From Comamonadaceae bacterium (GTDB lineage Bacteria; Pseudomonadota; Gammaproteobacteria; Burkholderiales; Burkholderiaceae_C): a stretch of 42,655 bases of DNA. Under the pieces are notes generated by a model. It was not told the origin of the DNA, made no database searches, and worked only from the letters and a program-made list of their open reading frames with translations. Made by a program: the position numbers and the translations under genes. Each line of letters starts with the position of its first letter. Position 1 is the stretch's first letter. The DNA lies in contig QZKF01000102.1 of assembly GCA_003599455.1 (NCBI GenBank), forward strand, positions 1 through 42,655. Direction: 5' to 3'. Shown here piece by piece: positions 34,473-42,560 of the stretch.

Positions 34473-35069
34473 GTGAGCGAAATCTCCGCACGGCAGGCCG
34501 ACGCGCCGCCTGCCGCAGGAGCGGCTGCGTCCGACTCCTACGGTACCCCCCTGCCCTTCGGCCTGCACCGGCTGTTCAGCGCCATGAACGCGCTGGGCAC
34601 CCTGTGGATCCTGGCGCTGATGGTGCTGATCAACCTGGATGTGTTCGGCCGCAACCTCCTCGGCGCGCCGGTGCGTGGCGTCACCGAGTTGGTGTCGCTG
34701 TCCATCGTGGGCATCGTGTTCCTGCAGCTGGGTGACACCTTGCGCACCGGCCGCTTCACACGCGCCGACATCCTGCTCGATCGCCTCAAGCGCACCCGCC
34801 CCGCGCTGAACGACACACTGCACGCGCTGTTCCACAGCGTCGGCCTGGTGCTGATGGTGGTGATCCTGCTGGCCAGTTGGGAGCCGCTGGTGGAGTCCGT
34901 CCGCATCCGTGAATACGTCGGCGCCATCGGCGACTTCCAGGCGCCGATGTGGCCGGTGCGGCTGATCACGCTGCTGGGCCTGTCGGTCACCGCGCTGTGC
35001 TTCGGGCTGCTGGCGTGGATGGACCTGCGTCGCCTGGCCGGCCGTGGCAAACCGGGAGCCACGGCATGA
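34473..35069 (+). CDS. TRAP transporter small permease, DctQ family (198 aa)
   Basis: Four transmembrane helices: ALGTLWILALMVLINLDVFGRNLLG (with the family motif DVFGRN), then VTELVSLSIVGIVFLQLG, VGLVLMVVILLAS and LITLLGLSVTALCFGLLAW. This is the standard DctQ plan. The start is a GTG at 34473, one base after the DctP stop, with GGAG upstream. The next gene overlaps its stop (ATGA). Inner membrane, partner of DctM. Confidence 0.9.
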   Translation: MSEISARQADAPPAAGAAASDSYGTPLPFGLHRLFSAMNALGTLWILALMVLINLDVFGRNLLGAPVRGVTELVSLSIVGIVFLQLGDTLRTGRFTRADILLDRLKRTRPALNDTLHALFHSVGLVLMVVILLASWEPLVESVRIREYVGAIGDFQAPMWPVRLITLLGLSVTALCFGLLAWMDLRRLAGRGKPGATA

Positions 35070-36388
35070 GCAGCGTGACCATTGCTCTGGGCTCGCTGGT
35101 GCTGATGCTGGTGTTCATCTACGCCGGCATGCACGTCTCCATCACCCTCGGGCTGTTGAGTTTCATCGGCGTCTGGCTGATCCGTGACGACGCCGGCATT
35201 GCCGCCAACCTGCTCGCGCAGGCCGTGAGCGATTCCATCGCCAGCCACATCTTCGGCGTGGTGCCGCTGTTCGTGCTCACCGGTTTCCTGGTGGCCTACG
35301 CCGATGTCGGCAAGGACGCATTCGAGGTTGCCAACCAGGCGTTCCGCCGCATCCGCGGCGGCCTGGGCGTGGCCACCGTGGCGGCCAACGCGGTGTTCGC
35401 GGCGATCACCGGCATCTCCATCGCCTCGGCCGCGGTGTTCACCCGCGTGGCGGTGCCGCAGATGCTGCGCTTTGGCTACCAGCCCAAGTTCGCCGTTGGC
35501 GTGGTGGCCGGCTCCTCGGTGCTGGGCATGCTGATCCCGCCCAGCCTGCTGATGATCCTCTACGGCTTCCTGTCCGACCAGTCGGTAGGCGACCTGTTCA
35601 CCGCCGGCATCGTGCCCGGCCTGCTGCTGGCCCTGGCCTATGCGCTGGTCATCGTCGCGATGGCGCATCTGCGTCCGGGCATGGTGTACCGTGACGCCGT
35701 GCCGCAGGTGGTGGACGACGGCGAGCTCATGCCGCTGGGCGAGATGCTCAGGAAGATCGTGCCCATCGTGGTGCTGATCGGCTCCATCCTGGGCGGCATC
35801 TACTCCGGCCTGTTCACCGCCACCGAGGCCGGCGCGGTGGGCGCGCTGGTGGCCCTGCTGATCGCGATGCTCCGGCGCAAGCTCACGATGCGCAGCTTCT
35901 GGGGCGTGCTCACGGAGACCGGTCACGTCACCGTCTCGGTGAGCTTCCTAATCATCTGCGCCAACATCTACACCCGCATGCTGGCCATGAGCGGCACGCC
36001 GCAGGCGATGCTGGAGTGGATGTCGGTGGCCGGCTTCGGTGTGGTGGCCTTCATGCTGATCTACGTGCTCATCGTCATCCTGCTGGGCACGATCATCGAT
36101 TCCTCGTCGATTCTGCTGATCGTGCTGCCGCTGATGCTGCCGATCGCCCAGCAATTCGACCTGAACCTGATCTGGTTCGGCGTGGTCACGGTGGTGGCGG
36201 TGGAGATCGGGCTGCTCACGCCGCCGTTCGGGTTGAGCGTCTACGTCATCAAGAGCACCCTGGGCAAGACACTGGACATCAGCCTGGGCGACATCTTCCG
36301 CGGCACCGCGCCGTTCACGCTCACCATGCTGGCGGTGCTCGCGCTGCTCATGGCGTTCCCGCAGATCAGCCTGGTGCTACTCAAATGA
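35066..36388 (+). CDS. TRAP transporter large permease, DctM family (440 aa)
   Basis: The large membrane subunit with about 12 hydrophobic segments, carrying the sodium- and substrate-coupled transport path. Hallmarks are VVPLFVLTGFLVAYADVGKDAFEVA near the start, FAAITGISIASAAVFTRVAVPQMLRFGY, VVAGSSVLGMLIPPSLLMILYGFLSDQSVGDLFTAGIVPG, and TATEAGAVGALVALLIA, all strongly conserved in DctM proteins. The length of 440 is typical. It overlaps both neighbours by ATGA. Confidence 0.95.
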   Translation: MSSVTIALGSLVLMLVFIYAGMHVSITLGLLSFIGVWLIRDDAGIAANLLAQAVSDSIASHIFGVVPLFVLTGFLVAYADVGKDAFEVANQAFRRIRGGLGVATVAANAVFAAITGISIASAAVFTRVAVPQMLRFGYQPKFAVGVVAGSSVLGMLIPPSLLMILYGFLSDQSVGDLFTAGIVPGLLLALAYALVIVAMAHLRPGMVYRDAVPQVVDDGELMPLGEMLRKIVPIVVLIGSILGGIYSGLFTATEAGAVGALVALLIAMLRRKLTMRSFWGVLTETGHVTVSVSFLIICANIYTRMLAMSGTPQAMLEWMSVAGFGVVAFMLIYVLIVILLGTIIDSSSILLIVLPLMLPIAQQFDLNLIWFGVVTVVAVEIGLLTPPFGLSVYVIKSTLGKTLDISLGDIFRGTAPFTLTMLAVLALLMAFPQISLVLLK

Positions 36389-37434
36389 GCCCGCCCACCG
36401 TCAACCCCCTGGACGGCTTCGTGGTGGACCGCGCGGCCATCCGCTACACCGGCCACGATCTGCAGCGCCCCGAGTGCATCCTGGCCGAGCGCGACGGCAC
36501 GCTGTGGGCCGCCGATGCGCGCGGTGGCGTCACGCGCATCGCGCCCGACGGCTCGCAACAGTTCGTGGGCCAGCGCGCCGACGAGCGCTTCGCCAGCGCG
36601 GCGGTGGTCAGCGCCGACGCGTTTGAAGCCAAGTTCACCCGGGGCACGCTGCCCAACGGCCTGGCCTTCACGGTCGAGGGCGAGATCCTGATCTCCAACT
36701 TCGGCACCGACCGGCTGGAACTGATGGCGCGCGACGGCCGCACCCGCACGCTGCACGACCAGATCGACGGCCTGCCCATCGGCAAGGTCAACTTCGTGCT
36801 GCGCGACCGCCGCAACCGGATCTGGCTCACCGTGTCCACGCGCGTGAACCCCTGGACCAACGCGGCCGCGCGCCGCGTGAAGGACGGCTACATCGCGGTG
36901 GTCGACGAACATGGCATGCGCGTGGTGGCCGAGGGCTTCCACTTCACCAACGAGGTGCGGCTGGACGCGCGCGAGGAATGGCTCTACATCGTGGAGACCA
37001 CCGGCCCGCACATCACGCGCATGCGGCTCGACGAGTCCGGCCCCTCGGGCGTGCGGCTGACCGGGCGCGAAGTGTTCGGCCCCTCGCACCTCGGCGGCCC
37101 GCCCGACGGCATCGCCTTCGACAGCTTCGGCAACCTCTGGTGCACGCTGGTGATGGTGGACCAGCTGATCGCGCTCACGCCGCAGGGCGACAAGCGCCTG
37201 CTGCTCGACGACAGCAACGGCGAGCCAGCTCGCACGCTGGTGCGGCGCATGGAAGACGGCACCGCCACCGCCGAAGACATGCAGCACGCCCACGGCAACA
37301 TCGCGCCCTGGATGGCCAGCATCACCTTCGGCGGGCCCGACCTGCGCACGGTGTACCTGGGCAGCCTGCTGGGCACGCGCATCCCGCATTTCCAGTCCCC
37401 GGTCACGGGGCTGCCCATGGTGCACTGGGCCTGA
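36385..37434 (+). CDS. SMP-30/gluconolactonase-like beta-propeller protein (349 aa)
   Basis: A six-bladed propeller of the SMP-30 type is suggested by repeats such as RPECILAERDGTLWAADARGGVTRIAPDG, LPNGLAFTVEGEILISNFGTDRLELM and PPDGIAFDSFGNLWCTLVMVDQLIALTP. The family binds a divalent metal in the central channel and hydrolyses lactones; candidate ligands are in NFVLRDRRNRIWLTV, FTNEVRLD and DGIAFD. No signal peptide, so cytosolic. It starts within the DctM stop codon. In this operon it could open a lactone intermediate; the substrate is inferred from family only. Confidence 0.87.
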   Translation: MSPPTVNPLDGFVVDRAAIRYTGHDLQRPECILAERDGTLWAADARGGVTRIAPDGSQQFVGQRADERFASAAVVSADAFEAKFTRGTLPNGLAFTVEGEILISNFGTDRLELMARDGRTRTLHDQIDGLPIGKVNFVLRDRRNRIWLTVSTRVNPWTNAAARRVKDGYIAVVDEHGMRVVAEGFHFTNEVRLDAREEWLYIVETTGPHITRMRLDESGPSGVRLTGREVFGPSHLGGPPDGIAFDSFGNLWCTLVMVDQLIALTPQGDKRLLLDDSNGEPARTLVRRMEDGTATAEDMQHAHGNIAPWMASITFGGPDLRTVYLGSLLGTRIPHFQSPVTGLPMVHWA

Positions 37435-37464
37435 ACGCCCAGCCCTCAACCTCAGGAGAATTCC

Positions 37465-38193
37465 ATGCTTGAGCTCTACAACGCCCCCATTTCCACCTGC
37501 AGCCAGAAGGTCCGGATGTCCCTGGCCGAAAAACAGCTGGACTGGGTGGACCACCGCCTCGTCTTCAGCAACTTCGACCAGCTCAAGCCCGAGTACCTCA
37601 AGCTGAACCCTAACGGCGTGGTGCCGACACTGGTGCACGACGGTGGCGTGGTGGTGGACTCCTCGGTCATCAACGAATACTTGGAAGACGTGTTCCCCGA
37701 GCGGCCGCTGCGCCCGACCAACAAGATCGAGCTGGCGCACATGCGCGCCTGGCGCCAGTACATCGACGAGGTGCCCACGCCGTCAATTCGCTATCCCTCG
37801 TTCAACGCCTACTTCGTCATGAAGTACAGCCACTACACCGATGAGCAGTTCCGCGCCCATGCCGAGCGGCTGCCGGTGCGGCGCGACTTCTACCTCAAGA
37901 TGGGCCGCACCGGTTTCCCGCAGGAAGAGGTGGACGCCGCCGTGCAGCGCCTGCGCGACACGCTCGAGCGCATGGAGCGCGCGCTCGAAAAGACCGAGTG
38001 GCTGGCGCACGACCGTTTCACGCTGGCCGACATCAGCGTCATGCCCAGCATCGTGCGCATGGAAGACCTTTCGCTGCAGAGCCAGTGGAAGGACCTGCCC
38101 CGCGTGACCGACTGGTACCGTCGGTTGCAGGCGCGCCCGGCCTTCGCCACCACCTACTATCCCGGCACGCGCGACCTCGGTCCCACGTGCTAA
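37465..38193 (+). CDS. Glutathione S-transferase family protein, possible cis-trans isomerase (242 aa)
   Basis: An N-terminal thioredoxin-like domain has APISTCSQKVRMSLAEK, with a Ser-x-Cys-Ser stretch like the SSCSxRVR motif of zeta-class transferases, then LNPNGVVPTLVHDGGVVVDSSVINEYLED for glutathione binding (VVPTL, DSS). The C-terminal helical domain ends with LADISVMPSIVRMEDLSLQSQW. Zeta enzymes isomerise maleylacetoacetate to fumarylacetoacetate with glutathione, which is the step before the fumarylacetoacetase encoded two genes on. At 242 residues it is longer than usual zeta members (~215), so the reaction is a context-based guess. AGGAG precedes the ATG. Confidence 0.85.
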   Translation: MLELYNAPISTCSQKVRMSLAEKQLDWVDHRLVFSNFDQLKPEYLKLNPNGVVPTLVHDGGVVVDSSVINEYLEDVFPERPLRPTNKIELAHMRAWRQYIDEVPTPSIRYPSFNAYFVMKYSHYTDEQFRAHAERLPVRRDFYLKMGRTGFPQEEVDAAVQRLRDTLERMERALEKTEWLAHDRFTLADISVMPSIVRMEDLSLQSQWKDLPRVTDWYRRLQARPAFATTYYPGTRDLGPTC

Positions 38194-38222
38194 CCCCAAG
38201 ACCCCTCCCCGGAGCCCCTCCC

Positions 38223-39032
38223 ATGCCCCGCCAATTCGTCGACCTGTCCATCTACCTTGAGAACGACGTGCTGAGCGATCCGCCGGCCTTTGCGCCCAAG
38301 ATCCAGTACTTCACGCACGAGCACACCTTCGAGCAGATCGAGCCCTTCTTTCCCGGCCTGAAAAAGGAAGACCTGCCCGACGGTGAGGGCTGGGCGGTGG
38401 AGCTGGTGCAGCTCTCCACCCACAACGGCACCCACCTCGACGCGCCCTACCACTTCCACTCCACCATGGACAAGGCGCTGGGCGAGAAGAAGCCCGCGAT
38501 CGCGATCCACGACGTGCCGCTGGAGTGGTGCTTCCAGCCCGGCGTGAAGCTGGACTTCCGCCACTTCGCCGATGGTTATGTGGTCACGGCCGACGACGTG
38601 GAAGCCGAGTTGAAGCGCATCGGCCACACGATCAAGCCGCTGGAGATCGTGGTGGTGAACACGCGCGCCGGCTCGCGCTACGGCCACAACGACTACGTGT
38701 CGGCCGGCTGCGGCATGGGCTACGAGGCCACCATGTATTTGCTGGAGCGCGGCGTGCGCCTGACCGGCACCGACGCCTGGAGCTGGGACGCGCCCTTCGT
38801 GCACACCGCGCAGAAGTATGGTGAGACGAAGGACGCCTCGCTGATCTGGGAAGGCCACAAGGCCGGCCGCGACATCGGCTACTGCCACATCGAGAAGCTG
38901 CACAACCTGGAGGCCCTGCCGGCCAGCGGCTTCTTCATCTCCTGCTTCCCGCACAAGATCCGCGGCGCCTCCGCCGGCTGGACGCGCGCGGTCGCCATTT
39001 TCGACGACGCCCTGCAAGCCACCGCGGCATGA
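38223..39032 (+). CDS. Cyclase-family (kynurenine formamidase-like) metal-dependent hydrolase (269 aa)
   Basis: The signature HNGTHLDAPYHFH (67-79) supplies metal ligands (His67, His71, Asp73) and the catalytic His77 region of the cyclase/KynB family, which hydrolyses amides or lactones. Further family stretches are VVVNTRAGSRYG and GYEATMYLLERGVRLTGTDAWSWDAP. At 269 residues it is longer than KynB (~210) and nearer to isatin-hydrolase-like members. Cytosolic. The gene follows the transferase gene by 29 bases, and its stop overlaps the fumarylacetoacetase start (ATGA). The substrate is unknown, but a ring-opening or deformylating step before fumarylacetoacetase would fit. Confidence 0.88.
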   Translation: MPRQFVDLSIYLENDVLSDPPAFAPKIQYFTHEHTFEQIEPFFPGLKKEDLPDGEGWAVELVQLSTHNGTHLDAPYHFHSTMDKALGEKKPAIAIHDVPLEWCFQPGVKLDFRHFADGYVVTADDVEAELKRIGHTIKPLEIVVVNTRAGSRYGHNDYVSAGCGMGYEATMYLLERGVRLTGTDAWSWDAPFVHTAQKYGETKDASLIWEGHKAGRDIGYCHIEKLHNLEALPASGFFISCFPHKIRGASAGWTRAVAIFDDALQATAA

Positions 39033-40360
39033 ACCTCATGGAACTGAACCACACCCACGACCCCGCCGCCCGCAGCTGGCTTGAATCGGCCAACGCGCCG
39101 GGCACCGACTTCCCCATTCAGAACCTGCCCTTCGGCATCTTCCGCCGCCAGGGTTCCAGCGAGGCCTTCCGCGGTGGCGTGGCCATCGGCGACCAGGTGA
39201 TCGACCTCGCCGCTGTCGCGCGCGACAACGCGGTGTCGGGCCCGGCGGCGCAGGCCGTCAACGCCTGCACCGGCGACGCGCTCAACGACTTCCTGGCGCT
39301 GGGCCCCGCCGCCTGGCGCGCGCTGCGCCACGCGCTGTTTGATCTGCTGAAAGCCGGCGCCAGCGGCCCGGGCGTGAACGCCTTGCGCGCCAGCCTGGTG
39401 CCGCAGGCCGAGGTGGAGCACCGCGTGCCCACGCGCATCGGCGACTACACCGACTTCTACACCTCGATCCACCACGCGCTGAACGTGGGCCGCGTGTTCC
39501 GGCCCGAGGACCCGCTAACCCCCAACTTCCAGTGGCTGCCGATCGCGTACCACGGCCGTGCCTCCAGCGTGGTGGTGAGCGGCACGCCGTTCCGCCGCCC
39601 CATGGGCCAGGCCATGCCGCCGGGCGCGAAGGCCCCGGTGTATGGCGCCTGCCGCCGGCTCGACTTCGAACTCGAGATGGGCTTCTACATCGGCCCGGGC
39701 AACGCCATGGGCGAGCCGATTCCGCTCGCCGAGGCCGAGGACCACATCTTCGGCATGTGCCTGCTCAACGACTGGTCGGCGCGCGACCACCAGTTCTGGG
39801 AAATGAACCCACTCGGCCCCTTCCTGGGCAAGAACTTCTGCACCACCGTATCGCCCTGGATCGTGACGCTGGAGGCGCTCGCGCCGTACCGCCTGCCATT
39901 CGAGCGGCCCGCGGGCGACCCGCAACCGCTGGCCTACCTGGAAGGCGAGGCCAACCGTCGCCAGGGCGTCATCGACGTGCAGCTCGAAGTGCAACTCGAA
40001 TCGCGCCAGCACCGCGAGCGCGGCATCGCACCCGACCGCCTCTCGGCCACCAGCTTCCGCCACCAGTACTGGACCATCGCGCAGATGGTGGCGCAGCACA
40101 GCGTGGGCGGCTGCAACCTGCAGCCCGGCGACCTGCTGGGCACGGGCACCATCTCGGGCCCGACGCCGGCCGAAGCTGGCGCCATCGTGGAACTCAGCGT
40201 AGGCGGCTCGCGCAGCATCCCGCTGCCCGGCACCGGCGAGGCGCGCACCTTCCTGGAAGACGGCGACGCCATCATCCTGCGCGGCTGGTGCGAGAAGCCG
40301 GGCGCGGCGCGCATCGGGTTTGGTGAGAGCCGGGGTGAGGTGTTGCCGGCGATCGGGTGA
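39029..40360 (+). CDS. Fumarylacetoacetase (443 aa)
   Basis: Full-length eukaryote-like fumarylacetoacetase, with an N-terminal SH3-like domain (WLESANAPGTDFPIQNLPFGIF) and the catalytic fold. Aligning by eye to mouse FAH gives metal ligand Asp142 and catalytic His149 in DYTDFYTSIHH, metal ligands Glu214/Glu216 in DFELEMGF and Asp248 in LLNDWSARD, and FLGKNFCTTVSPWIV after them. All key residues are present. The enzyme cleaves fumarylacetoacetate to fumarate and acetoacetate, the last step of homogentisate (tyrosine) breakdown. It is the final gene of the TRAP operon, overlapping the cyclase gene by ATGA. Homogentisate dioxygenase is not in this window, so the actual substrate may be a related acylpyruvate. 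Confidence 0.93.
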   Translation: MNLMELNHTHDPAARSWLESANAPGTDFPIQNLPFGIFRRQGSSEAFRGGVAIGDQVIDLAAVARDNAVSGPAAQAVNACTGDALNDFLALGPAAWRALRHALFDLLKAGASGPGVNALRASLVPQAEVEHRVPTRIGDYTDFYTSIHHALNVGRVFRPEDPLTPNFQWLPIAYHGRASSVVVSGTPFRRPMGQAMPPGAKAPVYGACRRLDFELEMGFYIGPGNAMGEPIPLAEAEDHIFGMCLLNDWSARDHQFWEMNPLGPFLGKNFCTTVSPWIVTLEALAPYRLPFERPAGDPQPLAYLEGEANRRQGVIDVQLEVQLESRQHRERGIAPDRLSATSFRHQYWTIAQMVAQHSVGGCNLQPGDLLGTGTISGPTPAEAGAIVELSVGGSRSIPLPGTGEARTFLEDGDAIILRGWCEKPGAARIGFGESRGEVLPAIG

Positions 40361-40375
40361 GGGCCTGCAGGCGAG

Positions 40376-40845
40376 TCAGGCCGCAGCCTGAGACCTAGGG
40401 TGCGTGCGCAGGCGCGCCCTGAGCTTCGGAAAGAGCTGTTCAACCAGCTCGGTCAGCCTGGGTTCGGTGCGAATGAACTTGCTCATGTTGGCACCACCCG
40501 ACAGGAAGTCATAGACGGCACGCCCAACCTCCTTGCCCTCTGCAAAGACCCGAAGGTCTGCGCGGGCCAGGTGGATGGCCATGTCCCAACGGTAGATGAC
40601 CTCATACGTGACAAGCAGAGGGCAGGACGTGAAGGCGGCTTTGCCCGGGAGGCTGCGCAACTTGAGCCCCTCTTCTCCAGGACGCGCACATAGACATCAT
40701 GAAACCCATCCTGGATGACCTAGCTATCGCGGACAAGGCACATGTCGTGGGCACCCTGGTCCAACCTAAAGGGCGTGACGTCCTGAGTGATAGCGCATCC
40801 GGAAAGTGCCACCGCCACAACGGCGGCCAGACTGCGATGGCTCAC
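40376..40845 (-). pseudogene. Decayed lipoprotein gene (Sbal_3080-like family), one stop and one frameshift
   Basis: The minus strand encodes in pieces a small lipoprotein. From a GTG at 40845 (GGAG seven bases upstream) it reads a short signal with lipobox LSGC, then DQGAHDMCLVRDS, where TAG at 40722-40720 interrupts. The same frame continues VIQDGFHDVYVRVLEKRG; near 40661-40667 one base is missing, after which the next frame continues LRSLPGKAAFTSCPLLVTYE, RWDMAIHLARADLRVFAEGK, YDFLSGGANMSKFI and LTELVEQLFPKLRAR. Joined, this matches from memory the plan of Sbal_3080-family lipoproteins (unknown role, ~160 aa). The two lesions make a working product unlikely unless they are sequencing errors. 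It converges on fumarylacetoacetase. Confidence 0.8.
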
Positions 40846-40901
40846 GGGCTTCTCCAATGATTGACTGCCACAAGGATGGTCTTGCGACAGAACGTTCGAG
40901 C

Positions 40902-40966
40902 CAAGCGGGCGACGACGGCAGGACGCCAAGCCCGGGCCTCGTGGCCTGCCGTTGGCGCCCCGCTTG
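40902..40966. repeat. Long imperfect hairpin between the decayed gene and the nuclease operon
   Basis: CAAGCGGG (40902-40909) pairs with CCCGCTTG (40959-40966), and ACGGCAGG (40915-40922) pairs with CCTGCCGT (40945-40952), with a partly paired internal loop between the stems. The apex also contains GCCCGGGC. No T run follows on either strand, so it is not a standard terminator. It begins ten bases beyond the stop codon of the PD-(D/E)xK-like gene. Confidence 0.6.
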
Positions 40967-40975
40967 AGCGAGGGA

Positions 40976-41905
40976 TCAGGCGTCGTCTGGCAGCCGTCGC
41001 ATGGTTACGTGAGTTTCACCAGAATCTGCCACACGGTGAAGTTCAAGCGCGAGATTCATTCCCAGTATTGACTGGGGCGCGAAGGCTGCGAGCTGAGAGA
41101 TGGGTTCCCCTGTACCCGCGTGACGATACTCGGCAGTCTTGACCACTGGCACGACCGTCTCTTCCACGCGAAGCTCGCCAACAAAATCGATCTGCGTGAC
41201 TTTGGCGAGACCAAGTGCAGTTTCGATCAGAAAGTGGTCTTCATCGCGGTAGCTCGATAGCAGCCGAACCTTGAGTGGTTTGCCGACCACTACATCTTTG
41301 AACGCGTTGTCGACTGACTGTATGGCGCTAAAGAACGCATTGATCAGATTCGCGCGAGCGCCGGAAGATGATGAAACAAGAATCTCATCGTTTCCGGCTG
41401 CACCGGCGATGACGTCCATTGCGGCCTTCTTCAGGTCATCAATCTCCATTGGACTGAGGAAGATGGTGGCCTGCTGTAGGTCGGTGACGCGCCGAATCTG
41501 GCGCATTTCGGTGATATGAAGCCAGTCCTTGAACTCACTAGGATCCAGGCTCGCCACTTCTCTGAGTTCAATTCCTTGCTGCTTGGCAAATTCCACTGCG
41601 CCTGCCGCGAAACCGGTCGTGGACACTGCAGTGACCTTGTTGAAGCCAAAGCGCATCCTGCGCCCAACTAGTTGTTCAATCCACGCTCCTGGTGCGGCGC
41701 CATGTCCAGGGCGATCGCGGCACTCTAAGAGCCAAGAGATGGTTGTGGAGCCAACCTTGCCGTTCACCTCAATATCGAACTCGGCAATTTGAACGCCTTC
41801 GTCGTTGAACACCCTCTCGTTCGACTTGACGCTGAAACCAGGAGGCAAGAGCTCACGCTCAACAAACGCTACGAGGGCTTCAAGCTGCTTGCCGTCTGAG
41901 GACAT
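40976..41905 (-). CDS. Restriction-endonuclease-like (PD-(D/E)xK, Mrr-type) protein (309 aa)
   Basis: Residues ~8-120 form a restriction-endonuclease-like fold: acid Asp44 in AEFDIEVNGK, then ISWLLECRDRPGHG with Glu61 and Arg63 where the usual motif is E-x-K, followed by WIEQLVGRRMRFGFNKVTAVSTTGFAAGAVEFAKQQGIELREV, a pattern typical of Mrr-like catalytic domains. The Lys-to-Arg change occurs in related proteins but may lower activity. Residues 125-309 are an unrecognised mixed domain. No membrane segment. It starts 27 bases after the GIY-YIG-like gene, so the two form an operon. Base composition is visibly lower in GC than the left of the window. A role in defence against foreign DNA is plausible but unproven. 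Confidence 0.75.
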   Translation of the reverse strand: MSSDGKQLEALVAFVERELLPPGFSVKSNERVFNDEGVQIAEFDIEVNGKVGSTTISWLLECRDRPGHGAAPGAWIEQLVGRRMRFGFNKVTAVSTTGFAAGAVEFAKQQGIELREVASLDPSEFKDWLHITEMRQIRRVTDLQQATIFLSPMEIDDLKKAAMDVIAGAAGNDEILVSSSSGARANLINAFFSAIQSVDNAFKDVVVGKPLKVRLLSSYRDEDHFLIETALGLAKVTQIDFVGELRVEETVVPVVKTAEYRHAGTGEPISQLAAFAPQSILGMNLALELHRVADSGETHVTMRRLPDDA

Positions 41906-41932
41906 GACTTTTATGACGCCGAACGCCGCCCA

Positions 41933-42475
41933 TCAGGCGCGTGCGTCGTCGCACGTCGCCCGCATGGGCTTTTTGGCACACCCCTGCAGGATGCGCACTA
42001 CCTTTGCCACGATGCTATGCACTTTTCTCTTTGCTTCCAGAGTTCGAAACGAAGATCGCTTCTGCTTCTCAGCACTGCTGCAGTATCCGCGAGATGCAAG
42101 GGGGTTCAACAGCCGCGCACCGGTTTGATTGACGATGATCCCTTGCATCTCCAAGTTGAGCCATCGTTCCATTTCGTTGATTCGATCGATCCGCTCTCGG
42201 CGCTCTGCCAGGTCATCGCAGTACTCGTCGAAGTGATCAAAGACGTAGGTGTAGCGCCAATTCTCATGCGCCTCGATCTTGTTCCTGACTTGGCTATGTA
42301 TTTTGTTATACGAGAAATGATTGCCGCACCTCGATATGAGCGGGTTGCAGCCCTCGCGGTTGTCACCGGTCTTGCCAACGTACAGAAGCGTCTCCCCATC
42401 TCCTTGTGCGACGACGACATAGATCGAGAATCGTCGTTTGAGAGCTTCCGGGTTAATGTCGAATGTGTATGTCAT
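41933..42475 (-). CDS. GIY-YIG nuclease-like protein (180 aa)
   Basis: The N-terminal ~115 residues follow the GIY-YIG plan: SIYVV (17-21), LLYVGKTGDNR (30-40) with Tyr, Gly and Arg in the expected order, a further Arg49 in LISRCGNHFSYN, a Glu in INEMERWLNLE (near 99-109) and Asn116 in IIVNQTG. The C-terminal 60 residues are basic (SSAEKQKRSSFRTLEAKRK), suiting nucleic-acid contact. The ATG at 42475 was chosen because it opens a coherent N-terminus; the ribosome-binding site is weak. First gene of a two-gene operon with the PD-(D/E)xK-like gene. An IS5-type end lies 85 bases upstream. Function unknown; a DNA-cleaving partner in defence is one possibility. Confidence 0.72.
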   Translation of the reverse strand: MTYTFDINPEALKRRFSIYVVVAQGDGETLLYVGKTGDNREGCNPLISRCGNHFSYNKIHSQVRNKIEAHENWRYTYVFDHFDEYCDDLAERRERIDRINEMERWLNLEMQGIIVNQTGARLLNPLASRGYCSSAEKQKRSSFRTLEAKRKVHSIVAKVVRILQGCAKKPMRATCDDARA

Positions 42476-42560
42476 CTTCGCTTCTTTCCAGCGCCTACGT
42501 TTGACATGAGAGGTGACCGACCAGTGCGCCCGGTTGGACACACCTCAATGGAAGCGTTAG

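Noticed and set aside
37465..40360. Calling the operon the standard homogentisate/tyrosine pathway
   Set aside because: Homogentisate dioxygenase is missing and the TRAP, SMP-30 and cyclase genes are not part of the known pathway.
40361..40392. Terminator after fumarylacetoacetase (GGCCTG/CAGGCC stem at 40372-40392)
   Set aside because: Only six pairs, a nine-base loop and no T run; not convincing.
40895..40975. Possible integron attC site
   Set aside because: The hairpin has bulged stems like attC, but the 3' GTTRRRY core and its 5' complement are absent, and no integrase or cassette array is seen.
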